Source of the DNA: Sphingomonadaceae bacterium
Lineage (GTDB): Bacteria; Pseudomonadota; Alphaproteobacteria; Sphingomonadales; Sphingomonadaceae
Assembly (NCBI GenBank): GCA_009923795.1
Contig: RFSU01000062.1
Span: forward strand, 1 to 11,130
Direction of reading: 5' to 3'
Length of the DNA: 11,130 nucleotides
Shown here: piece after piece, positions 7,967-11,130 of the stretch
Layout: the number at the start of each line of letters is the position of its first letter
How positions within the stretch are numbered: the first letter of the stretch is position 1
Made by a program: the position numbers and the translations under genes
Notes under the pieces: generated by a model
Databases searched by the model: none
The model's input: the letters and a program-made list of their open reading frames with translations, nothing else
Told to the model about the DNA's origin: nothing

Positions 7967-7995
7967 ATGACGCTTAGATAACAGAATTGTGACGA
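7967..7995 (-). promoter_or_regulatory. Pho-box array (three half-sites) upstream of pstS
   Basis: On the minus strand three 7-mers follow one another with 4-nt spacers: TCGTCAC (7995-7989), CTGTTAT (7984-7978) and GCGTCAT (7973-7967). They resemble the PhoB half-site CTGTCAT (5, 6 and 5 of 7 matches) and keep the 11-nt periodicity of known Pho boxes. The array starts 4 nt after the phoR stop codon and ends 34 nt before the pstS ATG. Two -10 candidates are possible: CATATT at 7969-7964 (overlapping the third half-site) if the first two half-sites are used, or GATTCT at 7955-7950 if the last two are used. The first leaves room for the ribosome-binding site at 7941-7946 in the leader. Confidence 0.65.
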
Positions 7996-7999
7996 ACTG

Positions 8000-8995
8000 T
8001 CAGGACGGTGGAAATATACAAGTTGCTGTTGTCCCCTGACCAAGTCTGCTCGCGATATCGAAACGACCACGGTGCCGTTCCACAATGTGTTTGACGATGG
8101 CAAGGCCGAGGCCCGTTCCCCCAATTTGGCGGCTTCGTCCGGGGTCGGCCCGATAGAATCGCTCGGTCAATCGGGGCATATGCTGCGGGGCAATCCCATC
8201 CCCCTTGTCGATGACCGACAGGCTGATCCAACCGGTTGATCCTTTCTCGACATTGACGGTAACGGGCAAATCGGTCCCGCCATGTTTCAGGGCATTTTCG
8301 ATGAGATTGCGCACGACCTGAGCGAGCTGGCTTGCATCCCCGGAAATCGCGGCCTCAGTTATGTTGGCCTCTAGCTGGATGCGCTCTGACGAGAGGGTCT
8401 CGCCAATCGTTTGTCGGGCGATGGCAATAAGATCGACGGACTCGGTTGGTAACTGATGCTTGCTCGCTTCAATTCGGGAGAGCGACATCAGGTCTTCGAC
8501 CAGCGCCTGCATCCGATTGGCTTCCTTTGCGATGATATCGAGAAACCGAAGCCGAGTTGCCTCGTTGTCGCCAGCCTTTGCGTCCTTCAGGGTTTCGACA
8601 TATCCAAGAATGGCAGCAAGGGGCGTTCGCAATTCGTGGCTGGCATTCGCCACAAAATCGGCGTGCGCGCGCGCGACGCTTTCCTGAACAGACAGGTCAG
8701 TCAGGGTTACAAGCCGGGTTCCGTCCGCCAGCGTGTTGCAATCGATTTGCCAGAGGCTGCCATTGGTCGAGAGGCCTGATACCCGCACATTGTCATTCCG
8801 ATCGGACGTCAAAAGCTCGATGGCATCGGGATGGCGCAAGGCAATGCGCACATCCTGCCCTTCAATATGGCGGCCAAACATTGTGAGTGCGGCTTGGTTG
8901 GCATGCGCGACCCGATCATTGCTCAGCAGCAATGCAGGAACGTCCAGCAAATCCAAAATCTCTGTCGGAGAGGTGGCTATGGTCTGAAACGGCAT
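8000..8995 (-). CDS. phoR: Phosphate regulon sensor histidine kinase PhoR, soluble form
   Basis: PhoR phosphorylates PhoB under phosphate limitation and dephosphorylates it otherwise. The 331-residue protein has a PAS-like domain (about 10-105) and a HisKA domain with phospho-acceptor H120 in FVANASHELRTPLA. The C-terminal HATPase domain has N-box VRNLIENALKH (228-238), G1 box DKGDGI (263-268), F-box LTERFYR and G2 box GGTGLGLAIVKH (292-303). It lacks the N-terminal membrane helices found in enterobacterial and many alphaproteobacterial PhoR proteins. An in-frame TAG lies four codons upstream (9005-9007 on the complement), so the start at 8995 cannot be extended to add them. Its place directly ahead of pstS and on the same strand as phoB supports PhoR rather than another kinase. 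A possible ribosome-binding site, AGGCAGG, lies just upstream. A candidate Pho box lies 22 nt before the ATG. Confidence 0.94.
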   Translation of the reverse strand: MPFQTIATSPTEILDLLDVPALLLSNDRVAHANQAALTMFGRHIEGQDVRIALRHPDAIELLTSDRNDNVRVSGLSTNGSLWQIDCNTLADGTRLVTLTDLSVQESVARAHADFVANASHELRTPLAAILGYVETLKDAKAGDNEATRLRFLDIIAKEANRMQALVEDLMSLSRIEASKHQLPTESVDLIAIARQTIGETLSSERIQLEANITEAAISGDASQLAQVVRNLIENALKHGGTDLPVTVNVEKGSTGWISLSVIDKGDGIAPQHMPRLTERFYRADPGRSRQIGGTGLGLAIVKHIVERHRGRFDIASRLGQGTTATCIFPPS

Positions 8996-9017
8996 AAGAC
9001 CTGCCTAAGCGCCAAGT

Positions 9018-9035
9018 ATGACATATTTATGCCAG
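9018..9035 (-). promoter_or_regulatory. Candidate Pho box upstream of phoR
   Basis: On the minus strand CTGGCAT (9035-9029), a 4-nt spacer AAAT and ATGTCAT (9024-9018) form a tandem repeat with 11-nt periodicity. Twelve of the 14 half-site positions match CTGTCAT. It lies in the 44-nt gap between the NTF2-like gene and phoR, which fits PhoB control of its own sensor gene. The weak point is distance. The box ends only 22 nt before the phoR ATG, and the region where a -10 element would fall (about 9008-9002) has a poor match. The transcript leader would then be almost absent, or translation would begin further downstream, for example at TTG codon 14 or 16. Confidence 0.55.
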
Positions 9036-9039
9036 CGCA

Positions 9040-9435
9040 TCATGACGCGGCGGCGGCCAATATCTCGCCCATCTTTTGGTGGAGCATATTCATTGCCTTA
9101 AGCGGACGCACCATAACCTTGAAATTGGTGATCAGCCCATCGTCATCCCACGTTATCATATCGATGCCATCGATTTTAATGCCATTAATCTCGGCATTAA
9201 ACTCAAGGATCAGGCTGTTCTTACCTTCCCATTCTCCGACATAATGAAAGCCGGTATTGCTGAAGACCTTGCCTGCGCTGGCCAGATATTTGACCGTGAT
9301 CGGCTTGCCCCGTTGTGGCGTGTGGACAACCGGACTTTCAAAGACCGCATCCTCATGCAGCAGGGTGGAAATGGCGTTCTCGTCGCTTGAAAGCGCAACA
9401 GCGTGCCATTTTTTCGACATTTCAGCAGGCGTCAT
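9040..9435 (-). CDS. NTF2/SnoaL-like small protein
   Basis: This encodes 131 residues with the layout of the SnoaL/NTF2-like fold. An N-terminal helix, MTPAEMSKKWHAVALSSDENAISTLL without a signal peptide, is followed by LHEDAVFESPVVHTPQRGKPITVKYL, a common opening of SnoaL-like proteins. Alternating beta strands ending in IDMITWDDDGLITNFKVMVRPL complete the cone-shaped sheet, and an amphipathic C-terminal helix ends in AAAAS. The family contains both enzymes (isomerases, hydrolases, cyclases) and binding proteins, and the sequence does not say which this is. It starts 2 nt after the dehydrogenase stop at 9438, so the two are almost certainly co-transcribed. It is followed after 44 nt by phoR, with no obvious terminator between, so some read-through into phoR is possible. 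Confidence 0.85.
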   Translation of the reverse strand: MTPAEMSKKWHAVALSSDENAISTLLHEDAVFESPVVHTPQRGKPITVKYLASAGKVFSNTGFHYVGEWEGKNSLILEFNAEINGIKIDGIDMITWDDDGLITNFKVMVRPLKAMNMLHQKMGEILAAAAS

Positions 9436-9437
9436 GA

Positions 9438-10376
9438 TTAATATCCCAAAGCCAAATTGACGAGCGGGGTGAGGGCTTCGCCCGCACGATACCGGGCCAA
9501 ATTCTCAAGGAATCGGTGGGCCGCGCGAACAAACATCTTGTCCTGCGCCCGCCCGGACAAATGCATCGTGACATGCGCGTTCGGCAAATCCCAAAGGGGA
9601 TTATCGGCGGGCAATGGCTCTGGTGTTGTCACGTCCAAAAAGGCCTCGGCAATCTGGCGGCTTTTCAAGGCTCCAACCAAGGCATCCTGATCGATGACGG
9701 ACCCACGCGCGATGTTCACGATACGCGCTGTCGGCTTCATCGCGGCCAGTTCGTCTTTGCCGATCATTCCATCGGTCTCGGCCGTTGCCGGGACTGCCAG
9801 AATGATCCAGTCAAACTCGCCCAGCTTGTCGCGCCATTGGTCGGGCCCAAGGGTGTTGGGTCCAGCCGACCGGCGCACGATGGTCACATCGACCTGAAAA
9901 GCGTTCAGCCGCTCTTCAATCAGTTTGCCGATGGCGCCATAGCCGAGGAGGAGCGCCTTTGAACCGAAGAGCTCAATCTTTCCGGGGGAATCCTGAAGCC
10001 AGTCATGGCGGCCTTGGGCGTGAACAACATCCCGATACCCCTTGGCCATGGTCAGCATGCCCATGATAACATATTCGGCGATGGTAATTGCGTTAATCCC
10101 CGCGCCATTTGTGACCAAAACACCGCGGTCCCGCAGCAAGGGAATGGGCATGCCATCAACGCCGGCATAGATCGAATTCAGCCATTTCAGGTTGGTCGCA
10201 GCACTGATCGTTTCGGCCATGTCATTTTTATCATACATGTCGAACCAGCCAATGTCGGCAATCGGCGCAAGCGCCATCGCCTCTTCTTTGGTCATGAACC
10301 AACGGACATCCAGATCCGGCGGCAACTGCGTCTCGATGAGCGGCCGGACAAGTGCGGACATTACGGCAATGGTCAT
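9438..10376 (-). CDS. D-2-hydroxyacid dehydrogenase family protein
   Basis: Members of this family reversibly reduce 2-keto acids to D-2-hydroxy acids with NAD(P)H in the cytoplasm. The 312-residue protein shows the dinucleotide-binding loop LLGYGAIGK (G145, G147, G150). The catalytic arginine is in VNIARGSVID (R224), the glutamate in TTPEPLP (E253) and the histidine in TMHLSG (H272). The second Rossmann strand ends in TIVRRS (about 165-170). It lacks the aspartate typical of NAD-dependent members and has arginines instead, which points to NADPH preference as in GhrA-type glyoxylate/hydroxypyruvate reductases. The substrate cannot be read from the sequence. The start at 10376 lies 5 nt after the membrane-protein gene; a GGAG about 13 nt upstream is a distant ribosome-binding site, so the ATG at codon 6 is an alternative start. 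Confidence 0.92.
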   Translation of the reverse strand: MTIAVMSALVRPLIETQLPPDLDVRWFMTKEEAMALAPIADIGWFDMYDKNDMAETISAATNLKWLNSIYAGVDGMPIPLLRDRGVLVTNGAGINAITIAEYVIMGMLTMAKGYRDVVHAQGRHDWLQDSPGKIELFGSKALLLGYGAIGKLIEERLNAFQVDVTIVRRSAGPNTLGPDQWRDKLGEFDWIILAVPATAETDGMIGKDELAAMKPTARIVNIARGSVIDQDALVGALKSRQIAEAFLDVTTPEPLPADNPLWDLPNAHVTMHLSGRAQDKMFVRAAHRFLENLARYRAGEALTPLVNLALGY

Positions 10377-10381
10377 GATGA

Positions 10382-10732
10382 TCAGAAAGCTCCAAAAAGG
10401 GCAAGGGCCAAAAACGGTAGGCCGATTATGTCGACAAGGGCAATGGTGCGAAGCGATTTAGGAGCGCCAGCGCGCCAATAGAGCCACAGAAATCCCAGCA
10501 TCGATATTGCGGTGATGATCGCAGCCAATTGTCGCGCCTCTGGCCTCCAAACAGCCCAGAGACAGGCAATGAACACGGCCAGAAACAAGGCCGCGCGATG
10601 CCGCATCAAGAGGAGCAACGGATTACCCTGCTCGACAGAATAGAGCTTGGTGAGCGTGGCCGGTCGAAAAAAGGCGAGCGCGGGGAGGATGTGAATCAGC
10701 GCGAGAATGAGCCAAGAAATCGATTGCATCAT
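10382..10732 (-). CDS. Small four-helix membrane protein, function unknown
   Basis: This encodes 116 residues with four predicted membrane segments at about 4-23, 45-62, 67-87 and 95-115. A conserved-looking cytoplasmic or periplasmic turn (TKLYSVEQGNPLLLLMRHRA) lies between the first two. I recognise no catalytic motif, and the name of any family would be a guess. Two adjacent ATG codons exist (10732 and 10729). No ribosome-binding site precedes either, and a possible promoter ends about 6 nt upstream, so a leaderless mRNA is conceivable. The gene is the first of a compact minus-strand group with the dehydrogenase (5 nt gap) and the NTF2-like gene (2 nt gap). Confidence 0.82.
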   Translation of the reverse strand: MMQSISWLILALIHILPALAFFRPATLTKLYSVEQGNPLLLLMRHRAALFLAVFIACLWAVWRPEARQLAAIITAISMLGFLWLYWRAGAPKSLRTIALVDIIGLPFLALALFGAF

Positions 10733-10738
10733 GCAATT

Positions 10739-10766
10739 AGATTAGAGCCAATAGTCGGCTTGGCAA
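10739..10766 (-). promoter_or_regulatory. Weak candidate promoter for the three-gene cluster
   Basis: On the minus strand TTGCCA (10766-10761, five of six matches to TTGACA) and TAATCT (10744-10739, three of six matches to TATAAT) are separated by 16 nt. They sit directly before the membrane-protein ATG at 10732, so transcription would begin at or next to the start codon. The -35 element overlaps a 6-bp inverted repeat, CGGCTT/AAGCCG (10756-10770). The -10 match is poor, so this is only a suggestion. Confidence 0.25.
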
Positions 10767-10813
10767 GCCGTCTGCCGCGCGATTTTGATCTGTCGCATCG
10801 GCAAGTCGCGAGC

Positions 10814-11130
10814 CTAAATGTCGATCTTCCAATCCCAGCCGAGCGGATCACCGTCCATCACGTCAACCCCCTTGGCAAGAAGGGCATCACGAATGGCATC
10901 GGACGTGGCGAAATCCTTTGCAGCGCGGGCTTCTTTGCGGCGGGTGAGCTCATGATCAATCTCTTCGGCCGTGATCTGCGCATTGGTGGGCTGCACGCGC
11001 AGGTCGGTGCGGTCGATGCTCAATAGATTAAGACCAAGCACCGCATCCATACGTGCAATAACTGTCAGCTTTTCGGCGGCATCGACCTTCTTCATGGACG
11101 CTGCTTCTTCCAGCAGCGTGAGTTCGGGCT
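10814..11130 (-). CDS. cysS: Cysteinyl-tRNA synthetase, C-terminal part (5' end outside window)
   Basis: CysS charges tRNA-Cys with cysteine. The frame runs from the TAG stop at 10816-10814 to the right edge and is open there, giving about 105 C-terminal residues. They begin PELTLLEEAASM, just upstream of an internal methionine at 11095 that should not be taken as the start. This region is the helical anticodon-binding and C-terminal part. The pattern ARAAKDFATSDAIRDALLAKG followed closely by DGDPLGWDW is the characteristic tail of bacterial CysRS (RxxKDFxxADxIRDxLxxxGI...DxxxGxxW). The catalytic domain with HIGH and KMSKS lies outside the window. The gene is on the same strand as the downstream cluster, with an 81-nt gap. 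Confidence 0.93.
   Translation of the reverse strand, partial: PELTLLEEAASMKKVDAAEKLTVIARMDAVLGLNLLSIDRTDLRVQPTNAQITAEEIDHELTRRKEARAAKDFATSDAIRDALLAKGVDVMDGDPLGWDWKIDI

Noticed and set aside
7997..8003. CTGTCAG on the plus strand, a Pho half-site in the opposite direction
   Set aside because: No partner half-site lies 11 nt away on that strand, and a rightward promoter here would read antisense into phoR. It is probably chance.

Overview
The window looks like chromosomal DNA from an alphaproteobacterium, most likely a member of the Sphingomonadales (moderate GC, roughly 55-60% by eye). The protein families (DnaB, class II DAHP synthase, CysS tail) and the phoR-pst-phoU-phoB order fit that group. 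The lineage is inferred from family recognition, not from a search. Every gene except the first two is on the minus strand, so the main transcription runs right to left. No tRNA or rRNA gene, CRISPR array, insertion sequence or phage gene was seen, and no gap between genes exceeds about 170 bases.

Left edge (1-1056): the 3' end of the replicative helicase gene dnaB on the plus strand, then a small plus-strand conserved gene of unknown function (588-890). A strong inverted repeat at 1017-1048 lies between it and the convergent minus-strand gene.

Centre (1057-8995): a complete phosphate regulon. In transcription order it is phoR (sensor kinase), pstS (phosphate-binding lipoprotein), pstC and pstA (permeases), pstB (ATPase), phoU (signalling regulator) and phoB (response regulator), followed by a class II DAHP synthase gene. 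From pstS to phoB the spacing is very tight (2-11 nt, with an 8-nt pstC/pstA overlap), so these genes should be co-transcribed. Pho-box-like repeats (7-mers related to CTGTCAT at 11-nt periodicity) occur before pstS (three half-sites) and before phoR (two half-sites). This suggests that PhoB controls the import system and its own sensor. PstSCAB imports phosphate, PhoU and PhoR sense its state, and PhoB turns the cluster up when phosphate is scarce.

Right edge (9040-11130): a compact minus-strand cluster made of a four-helix membrane protein, a D-2-hydroxyacid dehydrogenase and an NTF2/SnoaL-like protein, lying upstream of phoR. The 3' end of cysS runs off the window.

I found no clearly new biological system. 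The most notable points are a PhoR with no membrane segment and a start that cannot be moved upstream, a PhoB lacking the usual proline after its phospho-acceptor aspartate, the two Pho-box arrays, a PstA with a short first periplasmic loop, and an uninterrupted eight-G tract inside pstC.
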